NCBI GenBank assembly: GCA_902494535.1
Contig: CABUTO010000030.1
Location: forward strand, 1 to 29,995
Source: an uncultured Collinsella sp.
GTDB lineage: Bacteria > Actinomycetota > Coriobacteriia > Coriobacteriales > Coriobacteriaceae
DNA length: 29,995 bases
Reading direction: 5' to 3'
Shown: piece after piece, positions 1 through 7,161 of the stretch
Layout: each line of letters opens with the position of its first letter
How positions within the stretch are numbered: position 1 is the first letter of the stretch
The notes under the pieces: generated by a model
Database searches by the model: none
What the model saw: the letters and a program-made list of their open reading frames with translations, nothing else
What the model was told of the DNA's origin: nothing
Translations under genes and position numbers: made by a program

Positions 1-189
1 GCCGGCGTGTTGGCACCACCAGCGTAGTGGCGGCGGGGAGGCACGGTGGCCATTATTCGGTGACCGGGATTGGTCAAAATCGTTTGACTATTAGCGGCTA
101 AAATCGCCCGGCGCTAACAGCTTTCTATTGGTAGGGACTCTTGCTGGTAAGGATTGCTTACTAGATACAAACCTCGGCAATAAATTGGG
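1..189. other. Left edge, unassigned
   Basis: No gene can be assigned. Frame 3 of the + strand is open from the window edge to a TAA at 99-101 (last residues ...GIGQNRLTISG). This could be the tail of a gene entering from the left, but 33 codons are too few to judge. The rest up to 189 is the region 3' of the XRE gene; no convincing terminator is visible. Confidence 0.2.
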
Positions 190-888
190 TTAGGCTGCGC
201 TGGTTTCTTTGTATTCGAAGACTGGCTCTAGGAGATCTTCGATGTTGCAGTGGAGGGCTTTTGCTATGGCTCTTACGCTTGTTACCGAAGCTTCATTGAT
301 GTTTCTCTGGCGCTGCTCGTACATTTGGATTGAGCGGAGTGATACGCCCGATTCGTATGCCAGGTCTTGCTGGGTTTTCTTAAGCCTCTTCCTTGCTAGC
401 GCCAGTTTGGTTTGACGAGGTGTTTTCTTCGCTATATCGCAAACAAGACGCGCCACACGCTCCTCTGAGGCTTCGTGCCAGGGGTAATACATATTGCACA
501 GCGCATCGAACGGAACGGCATGCAGCAGGTCTTCGAAAGACTCGCCCAGACGCCATTGCAGATATGCCAATATCCAGCCCGTCCAATACTCCGGCGTCTT
601 CTCAAAACGATAGGTGCGGTCCGGTATAGACCCGCTTTGATATCCCGACCTTTCGGCGATAAGTGCGAACAGCTCAACACCTGATTTTCCCGATACGACC
701 CATGCGTTGCCGCGCTCAAACTCGCGAGCTACGCCGCTCAGGCAAAAGAGCTCAGCGATCTCGGACCCTTCCGCTCCATAGTCGTTCACGGCATAGTCAA
801 AGCAGTCGCCAAGGTTGTTCATTGCGTCCTCGAGGTAGTAGACGGGGTACGTCCTACTCGGACCACAACTCGTTAACTCTTGGATCAT
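190..888 (-). CDS. XRE-family HTH protein, probable antitoxin/autorepressor partner of a DUF3990 protein
   Basis: The C-terminal part (about residues 162-222 of 232) is a helix-turn-helix of the Cro/C1 type: LARKRLKKTQQDLAYESGVS, then LRSIQMYEQ and AIAKALHCNIEDLLEP. The first ~150 residues form a separate domain with a YWTGWILAYLQWRLGESFEDLL segment (split here: YWTGWILAYLQW then RLGESFEDLL), of a kind I associate with HTH partners of small toxins; I do not know its fold. The longest frame starts at a TTG (897) lying directly on the GGGAGGG motif, so I chose ATG 888, which has that motif 9 nt upstream. The 5' end overlaps the DUF3990 gene by 35 nt, so the two are co-transcribed and probably translationally coupled. 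Inferred role: binds the palindrome at 1556-1602 and neutralises the upstream protein. Confident in the HTH; the antitoxin role is inference. Confidence 0.8.
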   Translation of the reverse strand: MIQELTSCGPSRTYPVYYLEDAMNNLGDCFDYAVNDYGAEGSEIAELFCLSGVAREFERGNAWVVSGKSGVELFALIAERSGYQSGSIPDRTYRFEKTPEYWTGWILAYLQWRLGESFEDLLHAVPFDALCNMYYPWHEASEERVARLVCDIAKKTPRQTKLALARKRLKKTQQDLAYESGVSLRSIQMYEQRQRNINEASVTSVRAIAKALHCNIEDLLEPVFEYKETSAA

Positions 889-1537
889 CCAAATCAACCC
901 TCCCCGCCATTAAATCCTTGATGTCGATACCTTCAGAATCAAATCCATTTACCGTGTCCAAGTACTTGCGCCGAGCGTTCTGCTCTCGCTCAAAACGCTT
1001 GGGATAAAACTCAGATCCCGAAGCCGGCTTCCAATCGCAGAATCTAATCGCCGAGAATGCGCGCTCACTCATAAGAGCATATTGAATGCCTAGATCGCCC
1101 AGGCGCATAATGCGCTGAAGTTGTCGGAGCGAAATCATGCCATTAACAAACTGCCTTGCAAAAGAAAAATACGAGTCGTCGGCACGATAGCCCCGAATAA
1201 CGTCGTAAGAAGAAATATCAATCAAACAGTTATCAAGCAGAAATCGAAGTCCGTCGCGTGCTAGCGGCGTCGAGACATTAAACTCCCGGTTGTCGGCCAA
1301 AATCGCAAGCCAATTGAGGATTGAAAACTCCCCAGACTCTAAATCCAAGACCGAAAGGCCATCTAAATCAAGTTCATATCGATTTGCAATGCCATCCGAC
1401 TCGGTCCGGCATGCCCATTCCATCGCCATTTCTTCATGTGGCGTGCAATAAAACCCGCGCCCATAGTCATTGAATTGTCTGCATTTATCCAACGACGGAT
1501 GCTCGACAACAACCTCCGACCCGTGCCAAAGCTCCAT
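854..1537 (-). CDS. DUF3990 domain protein, ADP-ribosyltransferase-like, probable toxin
   Basis: The 227-residue product starts MELWHGSEVVVEHPS and continues NDYGRGFYCT and a ...EMAMEWA helix. This HGS...GFYxT...WA pattern is characteristic of the DUF3990 family, which is related to ADP-ribosyltransferase folds. His5 and the Tyr of GFYCT (residue 30) would be candidate NAD-binding residues. Near the C-terminus YALMSERAFSAIRF resembles the family's conserved xxTEKAL segment. The ORF can be extended to a TTG at 1549, but ATG 1537 has GGAGG five nt upstream, so I prefer it. It is the first gene of a two-gene unit whose second gene encodes an XRE protein, and its promoter sits inside a large palindrome. 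Function as an ADP-ribosylating toxin is inferred from family and arrangement only. GC content looks lower than in neighbouring genes, consistent with acquisition. Confidence 0.75.
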   Translation of the reverse strand: MELWHGSEVVVEHPSLDKCRQFNDYGRGFYCTPHEEMAMEWACRTESDGIANRYELDLDGLSVLDLESGEFSILNWLAILADNREFNVSTPLARDGLRFLLDNCLIDISSYDVIRGYRADDSYFSFARQFVNGMISLRQLQRIMRLGDLGIQYALMSERAFSAIRFCDWKPASGSEFYPKRFEREQNARRKYLDTVNGFDSEGIDIKDLMAGRVDLDDPRVNELWSE

Positions 1538-1555
1538 ATCGACCTCCAAACAAAA

Positions 1556-1602
1556 ATATCACCCCAGTGATAGTTTACCAATAACTATCACTGGGGTGAT
1601 AT
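1556..1602 (-). promoter_or_regulatory. Double operator/promoter for the DUF3990-XRE unit, also a terminator-like hairpin for engB
   Basis: Perfect inverted repeat with 20-bp arms (1556-1575 and 1583-1602) and a 7-nt spacer. Each arm is itself a 16-bp palindrome, TATCAC-N4-GTGATA (1557-1572 and 1586-1601), so there are two identical dimer sites with centres 29 bp apart. On the minus strand a -35 (TTGGTA), 17-nt spacer and -10 (TATTTT) fall in and next to the sites, so a bound repressor would block transcription of 1537-190. Read from engB on the same strand, the stem is followed by TTTTTGTTT, so it may also end the engB transcript. Confidence 0.8.
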
Positions 1603-1637
1603 AGATAGACAAAAGTTGTTTGACAGTGCGGCATGCC

Positions 1638-2228
1638 CTAGAGGCAGGCCTCGGCGATGCGCTTTTTGAGTTCGTCGATGCCGGTGCCGGTCTGGGAGCT
1701 TGTGATGATCACGTTTTCGGCAGGGACGTTGAGCTGCTTTTTGATAGCTGCAGCTTGGCGGGCCTGCTGGGTGCGGCTGAGCTTGTCGGCCTTGGTGAGG
1801 CAGACGATAAAGTTGAACTCGTTGCCCTGCAGGTAGTCGATCATGTCATGGTCGAGCTTACTGGGGTCATGGCGAATGTCCACTAGTGACACAACCAAGT
1901 TAAAGCTGCGCTCGGAGTCGAAGAAATCGCCGATGAGCTCGGCCCAGCGGTCGCGCTCGGCCTTGGAACGACGGGCGAAACCGTAGCCCGGCAGGTCCAC
2001 AAAATGCACGTCGTCGGCCTCGAAGAAATTGATATTGCTCGTCTTGCCCGGCGTACTGGAAACCTTGACCAGGTTCTTGCGGCCAAAGAGCTTGTTCATA
2101 ATCGACGACTTGCCCACGTTGGAGCGACCGACAAAGCTCACCTCGGGACAGGTGGACTCGGGAATCTGCGAAACCTTGCCGTAGCTGGCGACGAACTTGG
2201 CAAGCTGGTAGTTAATGGAATCGGCCAT
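1638..2228 (-). CDS. engB: Ribosome biogenesis GTP-binding protein YihA/YsxC/EngB
   Basis: 196-residue GTPase of the TRAFAC/Era class that assists large-subunit ribosome assembly in the cytoplasm. P-loop GRSNVGKSS (residues 34-42), STPGKT switch (58-63), DLPGYG (78-83) and TKAD (145-148) are all present; length matches the family. The frame runs back to 2357 inside mtnN, but ATG 2228 (MADSINYQ) has an AAGGAG ribosome-binding site and gives the expected family N-terminus. It follows mtnN by 38 nt on the same strand and is probably co-transcribed. Essential in several bacteria by family knowledge. Very confident. Confidence 0.96.
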   Translation of the reverse strand: MADSINYQLAKFVASYGKVSQIPESTCPEVSFVGRSNVGKSSIMNKLFGRKNLVKVSSTPGKTSNINFFEADDVHFVDLPGYGFARRSKAERDRWAELIGDFFDSERSFNLVVSLVDIRHDPSKLDHDMIDYLQGNEFNFIVCLTKADKLSRTQQARQAAAIKKQLNVPAENVIITSSQTGTGIDELKKRIAEACL

Positions 2229-2266
2229 GGACACTCCTTGGTCGTAGGTTCTTACAAAAGAGCGCG

Positions 2267-3007
2267 TTAGTAGATAGCAGCGATACGGCGAACGATATCG
2301 AGCGTAATGCCACTCGCGGTACGGGCATACTCGAACAGGTCGAACTCGCGGTCGCAAATCGCATCGTACGCCTCGTCACAATTATCGCTGATAGCGCGCA
2401 GCACCAGGCAATCGACACCATTTTTAGTTGCGACATGGGCAATCGCCGCGCCCTCCATACCGACACAATCGGCATGCGTCGCCTCGATAGCATCATTGCG
2501 CATGACGGCGCCCGTCACAAAACGGTTACCCGTGGCAATCGTGCCGACCAGGAACTGCTTGGTGCCCTCGTTCGAAGCGGCTGCATTTGTCGAAGCATCG
2601 ACAAACCCACGCTCAGTAAGCACATCGGCAGCAATATCGACCAGCGCAGGCGTCGAGCCAAACTCCTCGAGCCCCGGTGCGGACTCGGCGATAAGCGCGG
2701 TATCGGTATCCAGATAGCGTAGGCGTTTGCCAATGACCACGTCGTCGATATGGAGCTTGGGGTTCAAACCGCCCGCAATGCCCGAAAACACAACAGCCTG
2801 CGGAGCATACTTGCTAATGAGGTGCTGTGTTGCAGCGGCGGCGTTCACCGTGCCCATGCCCGCCGTTGTGGCGACAACTGTCAGGCCGTCGAGCTCACCG
2901 CTCACAACGGTCAAGCCTGCCTCCCGTGCCTCGCAAACGTCGCTCAGCTCTTCCTTAATCTGCATGATCTCTTTTTCGAGCGCACCGATAATCGCGATGG
3001 TAGCCAT
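2267..3007 (-). CDS. mtnN: 5'-methylthioadenosine/S-adenosylhomocysteine nucleosidase
   Basis: Hydrolyses the glycosidic bond of MTA and SAH, releasing adenine; part of methionine salvage and the activated methyl cycle. The 246-residue protein has the N-terminal IAIIGALEKEI motif, ribose-binding SGIAGGL (residues 75-81), VGMEGAA with Glu184, and RAISD with the catalytic Asp207. The longest frame begins at TTG 3019; I prefer ATG 3007, preceded by GGGGA with 5-nt spacing, because it begins directly with the beta-strand MATIAIIGAL typical of the family. First gene of the pair with engB. Very confident. Confidence 0.95.
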   Translation of the reverse strand: MATIAIIGALEKEIMQIKEELSDVCEAREAGLTVVSGELDGLTVVATTAGMGTVNAAAATQHLISKYAPQAVVFSGIAGGLNPKLHIDDVVIGKRLRYLDTDTALIAESAPGLEEFGSTPALVDIAADVLTERGFVDASTNAAASNEGTKQFLVGTIATGNRFVTGAVMRNDAIEATHADCVGMEGAAIAHVATKNGVDCLVLRAISDNCDEAYDAICDREFDLFEYARTASGITLDIVRRIAAIY

Positions 3008-3085
3008 ACCATTCCCCAAACCTATACGAAATTCTCAACCAAGGTATGGTACCAGCATTTTGTTTGACCTCGCCAAACGAACACG

Positions 3086-3220
3086 CTAAGCCAGTGCAGC
3101 TCGCGTATCAAACAGAGCCTTTGCAATCGCGGCCGTAACCTCGCTCGAACGGTCACTCCATGGCATCGATGTCATGACGCTCATGACATAGGTACGGCCA
3201 TCGATGTCGATAGCAGGCAT
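3086..3220 (-). pseudogene. Truncated gene end, possibly of a serine hydrolase (beta-lactamase-like) protein
   Basis: The last 44 residues of this frame (MPAIDIDGRTYVMSVMTSMP, then WSDRSSEVTAAIAKALFDTR) look like a real protein C-terminus: a GRTYVMSVMT strand followed by an amphipathic helix, similar to the end of class A beta-lactamase-fold serine hydrolases. Upstream the frame runs into the 3325-3389 inverted repeat, and nothing resembling the catalytic domain is present. I therefore read it as a remnant. The family assignment is weak. Confidence 0.35.
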
Positions 3221-3324
3221 TTCTTTCCAAAGATATTCAGTCGCGTTTAAGGTGTCTCTAAACAATAAAAAGGCGTTTCTATGCAAAAACACCGATTCTG
3301 TTGCGTATCTTTGCCCAAAACGCA

Positions 3325-3389
3325 GTTGCGGTGGAATAGTTCCTATTTGGGCGGCATAAGCCGAAAAACAAGAACTATTCCACCGCAAC
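3325..3389. repeat. Nested inverted repeat (18-bp perfect arms)
   Basis: Arms at 3325-3342 and 3372-3389 (GTTGCGGTGGAATAGTTC and its complement) are perfectly complementary across 29 nt. Inside lies a second small hairpin CGGC-ATAA-GCCG (3352-3363). There is no U-tract, so it is not an ordinary terminator. It looks like a palindromic intergenic repeat or small mobile element end. Confidence 0.75.
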
Positions 3390-3420
3390 ATGACGGGGCT
3401 CTTTGACAATCAACTTGGTG

Positions 3421-3466
3421 CCCAGGGGCACTCATTTAAGTCTGTCCCCAATGAGTGCCTTTGGGG
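3421..3466. repeat. Palindromic repeat with conserved CTGTCCC loop (copy 1)
   Basis: Perfect 10-bp stem GGCACTCATT/AATGAGTGCC (3427-3436, 3450-3459), extended by CCCA/TGGG, around a 13-nt loop TAAGTCTGTCCCC. A second hairpin at 21675-21713 has an unrelated stem but nearly the same 13-nt loop. It sits 3' of pflA and may serve as its transcript end, although no U-tract follows. Confidence 0.7.
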
Positions 3467-3481
3467 AGCGAATATGGCTCG

Positions 3482-4300
3482 CTAGCCGATGGCGTTTTTG
3501 AGTTCCGCGCGGCGCTTTTTCATGCCCGTCATGACGGCGTTGCGCAGCTCGGGCATGCGCGCGGTATCCATCTGGGGCACGCCCTCGAGCTTATAGGGAA
3601 TGCCCAGTTGCTCGTACTTGACGACACCCATCGTGTGATACGGCAGCATCTCCAAACCCACCACGTTGTGCCATGGAGCGATCAGGCGACCGAGCGCCTC
3701 GCACTCCTCCACCGTATCGGTAATACCCGGCACTACCACGTGGCGAATAACAACCTTAATCTTGCGACGCGCGAGCTCATCACCAAACGCCAGAATACGT
3801 GCGGGATCGCAACCGGTCAGCTTTTTATGCTCGACGGGATCGGCATGCTTAATGTCGAGCAGCACCATGTCGGTCTCGTTGAGTACGGCATCGAACTTCT
3901 CAGGATGCGCGGGATCGAACGCATAGCCGCAGCTATCCAAGCAGGTATGCACGCGACCATCGGGGTTATTGTGCATGGCGCGGAACAGGTCGGCTAAAAA
4001 CGCGGGCTGCAGGAGCGGCTCGCCGCCGGACACCGTAATACCACCGCTGCGGTAAAACTCATGGTTGCTCTGGAACTCGTCCATCAGGTGCTCGACGGTC
4101 ACCATGGTGCCGCCGTTAACCGACCAGGTATCGGGGTTGTGGCAATACGCACAGCGCATGGGGCAACCCTGAACAAACACCACAAAGCGGATGCCGGGCC
4201 CATCGACCGTTCCCATCGTCTCAATCGAATGTACGCGGCCCAGGGCAAACGCAGAGTCCTCGGGACGAGCGTCCACACCCTCGAGCGTCATCTCAGCCAT
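3482..4300 (-). CDS. pflA: Pyruvate formate-lyase activating enzyme (radical SAM)
   Basis: Radical SAM enzyme that uses a [4Fe-4S] cluster and S-adenosylmethionine to make the glycyl radical on pyruvate formate-lyase. The cluster motif is CPMRCAYC (Cys46, Cys50, Cys53), followed by HNPDTW; later ITVSGGEPLLQ and MVLLDIKH are typical of PflA. Length (272 residues) fits. Possible starts are ATG 4321, 4300 and 4291; 4300 has an AAGG 8 nt upstream, 4321 has none, so I chose 4300 with moderate certainty. It stands alone, about 7 kb from pflB and the glycyl-radical subunit gene in this window, with which it presumably works. Confidence 0.93.
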   Translation of the reverse strand: MAEMTLEGVDARPEDSAFALGRVHSIETMGTVDGPGIRFVVFVQGCPMRCAYCHNPDTWSVNGGTMVTVEHLMDEFQSNHEFYRSGGITVSGGEPLLQPAFLADLFRAMHNNPDGRVHTCLDSCGYAFDPAHPEKFDAVLNETDMVLLDIKHADPVEHKKLTGCDPARILAFGDELARRKIKVVIRHVVVPGITDTVEECEALGRLIAPWHNVVGLEMLPYHTMGVVKYEQLGIPYKLEGVPQMDTARMPELRNAVMTGMKKRRAELKNAIG

Positions 4301-4423
4301 TCCCGCTACCTTGCCTCTCATTGGTTTTAGCTACATAAATGCCAGAGTCATTCTAGCCTATATGCTTGATGGCGAAACGGTTTAGCGGTCAATTGGATTG
4401 TCCTATTTGGCCCCATGCAAAAG

Positions 4424-4454
4424 CGGCGGGAAGGTTGTCGCAACCCGCCCGCCG
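4424..4454 (-). terminator. Intrinsic terminator of the DegV gene
   Basis: Stem CGGCGGG-GGTTG / CAACC-CCCGCCG with 2-nt internal loops and a 3-nt apical loop. On the minus strand it is followed by CTTTTG. It lies 32 nt beyond the DegV stop codon. Confidence 0.8.
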
Positions 4455-4486
4455 CCGAGGCAATAGAAATCGATAGACGCCAGGCG

Positions 4487-5341
4487 TTACGCCTTGAGTG
4501 TGAGCACCGCGCCAAAGGCGGTCGGGCCGCAATGGCTCGAGATGACACCGCCAACCTGAGTCCAGGTAATATCCTTAAAGCCCAGGTCATGCGCATAGAC
4601 CTCCATGTCGTCGCGCAGCTCCTGGGAAAGGCCCACCGAATACGCCAGGCCAATGTGCGAGTAGTCGATCTCGCCCTTGGCAACCATGTGGTCAATAAAG
4701 GCGCGGGCGCACTTGAGCATAGAGCCGCGGAACTTCTTAGTCGCCACGAACTTGCCGCCCGTCACCTCAATGCAGGGCTTAATCTTGAGCAGATGGGCGC
4801 CTAGGAACGCGACGTTGGACAAGCGACCGCCCGCCTTAAGGAAGGCAAGGTCCGTAGGAACAAAGCCCAACAGCACGCGGTCCATGACGGAGTTCGTAAA
4901 TGCAAAGATCTCGTCGACGGTGGCATCGGGGTGAGCCTCGATGTATTTGGCGGTCTCGACGACAACGAGCGACTGGCCCACCGAGACAAAGCGCGTGTCC
5001 ATGGAGAACACGTAGTCGCGCCCCTGGGCCGCAATCTTTGAGGACTGATGCGAGCAGGTCGTGGCCTCGGAATACGCGAGATGCAGAATAGTCGCGTCGG
5101 GCTGCTCGGCGTGAATGCGGTCGTACACACGGGAGAAATCTGCCGGTGCGCAGCCACTGGTCTTGGGCATCACGCCAAACTCGTTGCAGCGCGAATAAAT
5201 CTCGAGCGGATCGATCGAGCCGTCCTCGACGGTCTCGTCACCAATCGTGACATGCATGGGCACGCGCACGATGCCGTAGCGTTCGCAGAGCTCTGGCGTC
5301 ACATCCGAACCAGATTCAACCACGATTACGTACTTGCCCAT
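4487..5341 (-). CDS. DegV family fatty-acid-binding protein
   Basis: 284 residues, the usual DegV length. These proteins bind a fatty acid in a cleft between two domains; in Firmicutes the FakB members present fatty acids to the kinase FakA. Family features seen: N-terminal VIVVESGSDVTPELCERYGI, HVTIGDETVEDG, a KTSGCAPADF segment (T-S-x-P-S/A signature), and LDTRF-type VFSMDTRFVSVGQ. The frame could start upstream at 5452 or 5365, but ATG 5341 (MGKYVIVVESG) matches the family N-terminus; its ribosome-binding site is weak (ATAAGA). No fakA-like kinase gene is nearby. Preceded by a leader of about 155 nt containing a stable hairpin. Confidence 0.9.
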   Translation of the reverse strand: MGKYVIVVESGSDVTPELCERYGIVRVPMHVTIGDETVEDGSIDPLEIYSRCNEFGVMPKTSGCAPADFSRVYDRIHAEQPDATILHLAYSEATTCSHQSSKIAAQGRDYVFSMDTRFVSVGQSLVVVETAKYIEAHPDATVDEIFAFTNSVMDRVLLGFVPTDLAFLKAGGRLSNVAFLGAHLLKIKPCIEVTGGKFVATKKFRGSMLKCARAFIDHMVAKGEIDYSHIGLAYSVGLSQELRDDMEVYAHDLGFKDITWTQVGGVISSHCGPTAFGAVLTLKA

Positions 5342-5426
5342 TCTTATCACGACCCATCTCGACATTGGTTTTTCAATACATGGCACGCGCCGCCGCACTG
5401 TTGCACAACGGCGTCCAAGCGCCAAA

Positions 5427-5465
5427 GAGACGCCGTCCCTTGCACATAACAAAGGACAGCGTCTC
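5427..5465 (-). promoter_or_regulatory. Terminator-like hairpin in the DegV gene leader
   Basis: Arms GAGACGCCGTCCCTT (5427-5441) and AAAGGACAGCGTCTC (5451-5465) pair with one internal mismatch around a 9-nt loop; on the minus strand TCTCTTTGG follows. It lies between a good promoter (5503-5531) and the start codon at 5341, so it could attenuate the gene. Alternatively it ends transcripts arriving from the sucrose operon. Confidence 0.55.
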
Positions 5466-5502
5466 CCTGGAAAACTCCGTGCTTGGCTGAGATTTTACAC
5501 GG

Positions 5503-5531
5503 TTTATAAATGAGTGTTACTTATCCCGCAA
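5503..5531 (-). promoter_or_regulatory. Probable sigma-A-type promoter of the DegV gene, with 9-bp direct repeats
   Basis: Minus strand: -35 TTGCGG (5526-5531), 17-nt spacer, -10 TATAAA (5503-5508). Overlapping and just upstream, the 9-mer AAACGGTAG occurs twice (5530-5538 and 5550-5558), with a 20-bp period. That is two helical turns and would suit a regulator bound on one DNA face. Confidence 0.55.
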
Positions 5532-5604
5532 ACGGTAGCTATACGCGATAAACGGTAGTTCGCTGCGGCAACTGCAACACATTCCGCCCAGCAAGTCCAA
5601 TCGT

Positions 5605-5631
5605 GCCTCACGCATGGTTAATGCGCGAGGC
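5605..5631 (-). terminator. Hairpin over the sacA stop codon
   Basis: GCCTCACGCAT / ATGCGCGAGGC (5605-5615, 5621-5631), one mismatch, 5-nt loop, spanning the end of the coding region. No U-tract follows, so it may stabilise the 3' end rather than terminate. Confidence 0.4.
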
Positions 5632-7066
5632 GGTAGAAATCCATCGACGCCGCACTCTCGGCATGCAACCCCATCGCCGGAACCGCCGGCGAATAGGTAC
5701 GGCTCGTAAGTGCCGCCTCGCCGCCATTTGCAAAAATCTCGACCATCGTAGTGTCCGAAAGCACGCGCAGGTCGCGAAGCTCGCTGAGCTCGATCGACCT
5801 CTGGTCGCGCCCATAGCCTTCGTCACCCATGTCGAGGGTAAGCATCCCGTCTGCATAGCGCACAAAGACACCCTTGCGGATTTCGAGCTCGACCATCTTG
5901 GCGCCCTCACAGGAAACCACAACATCAAACAGGCGGCCCGGCTCCTCAACGGTTTCACCGCCTGTCGCGCGAACGCAGTCGCCGCGCATCCTCTCAATCT
6001 CGTGCGCCGGCTGCTGGCAGAGCTTACCATCGCGCATGCTCAGCTCTCGCGGCACCGTCAACGCGCACTGCCACCCGCGCGCCACCGTCGGGTTTTCTGC
6101 CGTCGCGTCGGGGCAACCCGACCATCCGATCATCAAACGCCGGCCTGCAGCATCCTCAAAGGACTGCGGAGCATAGAAATCAAAACCGGCATCGACCATC
6201 GGGGGCATGCCCTGCCCGACGATTTTAAAGCTCGGCGCCTCCCAATCGGCCTCGATGGAGAACCACACGCACTGATGCGGATTGCGGTAACGCCATCCAT
6301 CGGCAGGCACACCCTGCGGACAGCAAACGAGAATAAGCTCACCATCGAGCTCAAACAGATCGGGGCACTCCCACATAAAGCCAAACTTCTCGCCCAGCTC
6401 AATACGCGTCGCATAGTTCCAGTCCTCTAGATCGCGCGAGGTATAGACAAGCACGCAGCCGCGATCGTCTTTCGTACGAGCGCCCAGAACCATGTAGTAG
6501 ATACCGTCGTGCTCAAGGATCTTGGGGTCGCGCACGTGCGTACCGATATCGTCGGGGTAATCGACCGGTCCAACAGCTATGCACTTCTCGCCCAATTCGT
6601 CGGGATTCTCGGCAACCATATGAATCTGGTTTTGCTCACGACCCGTCAACACGTAGTCGTAATCATCGCGGTCAAAATGCTTGACGTTGCCGGTATAGAA
6701 GTAGTGAATCTTGCCATCGCGTACAAAGGCAGAACCAGAATACGCTCCGTTCGAATCCAAATCGGAATCGGGGAACAGCACGGAGCCATGATTCTCGTAC
6801 GTCACAAAATCCTTTGTCGTCAGATGGTTCCAAAGCACTGGACCGCCATGCGCAGCATCGAACGGATCGTATTGATGATAGATGTGATACGTATCACCAA
6901 TCTGAACCAAACCGTTGGGGTCGTTGAGCCAGCCAAGCTCAGGCTCCACATGGAACAGGAGCCTATCGGGGTCGGACGCGATGCGACCAGCCGTCTCATC
7001 CTGTCCGGCACGCCACTGCTCATAGTCCGCGCGTGTCACCTTATTTTTTTGATTAAACATCGCCAT
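5618..7066 (-). CDS. sacA: GH32 sucrose-6-phosphate hydrolase / beta-fructofuranosidase
   Basis: 482-residue cytoplasmic glycoside hydrolase family 32 enzyme: five-bladed propeller followed by a short C-terminal beta-sandwich. All three catalytic motifs are present: WLNDPNG with nucleophile Asp49, RDP (179-181) stabilising the transition state, and ECPDLF with acid/base Glu233. No signal peptide. With the PTS permease gene immediately upstream on the same strand, the expected substrate is sucrose-6-phosphate, giving glucose-6-phosphate and fructose. Two ATGs (7066, 7060) are possible; upstream is only a weak GAGAAAG site. A hairpin lies in the 95-nt gap before it, which may set its expression relative to the permease. 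Confidence 0.93.
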   Translation of the reverse strand: MAMFNQKNKVTRADYEQWRAGQDETAGRIASDPDRLLFHVEPELGWLNDPNGLVQIGDTYHIYHQYDPFDAAHGGPVLWNHLTTKDFVTYENHGSVLFPDSDLDSNGAYSGSAFVRDGKIHYFYTGNVKHFDRDDYDYVLTGREQNQIHMVAENPDELGEKCIAVGPVDYPDDIGTHVRDPKILEHDGIYYMVLGARTKDDRGCVLVYTSRDLEDWNYATRIELGEKFGFMWECPDLFELDGELILVCCPQGVPADGWRYRNPHQCVWFSIEADWEAPSFKIVGQGMPPMVDAGFDFYAPQSFEDAAGRRLMIGWSGCPDATAENPTVARGWQCALTVPRELSMRDGKLCQQPAHEIERMRGDCVRATGGETVEEPGRLFDVVVSCEGAKMVELEIRKGVFVRYADGMLTLDMGDEGYGRDQRSIELSELRDLRVLSDTTMVEIFANGGEAALTSRTYSPAVPAMGLHAESAASMDFYRLAH

Positions 7067-7083
7067 TGACTTTCTCGTCTATA

Positions 7084-7122
7084 GGGAAGGACGCTCGACT
7101 CGCACGAGCCGAGCGCCCTTCC
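7084..7122 (-). terminator. Intercistronic hairpin between PTS gene and sacA
   Basis: GGAAGG-CGCTCG-CTCG / CGAG-CGAGCG-CCTTCC type stem (7085-7122) with single-base bulges and a short loop. It lies downstream of the EIIBC stop and upstream of sacA. No strong U-tract: probably an mRNA processing or partial termination element. Confidence 0.5.
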
Positions 7123-7161
7123 TCAAATGGACTTATCCGCACATTACGCTGAACGGCTCAA

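Larger units (their letters stand above)
3008..3481. other. Gene-poor stretch between mtnN and pflA
   Basis: About 470 bases without an intact gene. It holds the mtnN promoter region (no clear -35/-10 pair recognised), a likely decayed gene end at 3086-3220, a nested inverted repeat at 3325-3389 and a small hairpin repeat at 3421-3466. The repeats lie 3' of pflA. Confidence 0.6.

Noticed and set aside
2229..2357. Longer engB start inside mtnN
   Set aside because: The extension (MRPRVRPVRVCPYREW) is not family-like and ATG 2228 has a good ribosome-binding site.
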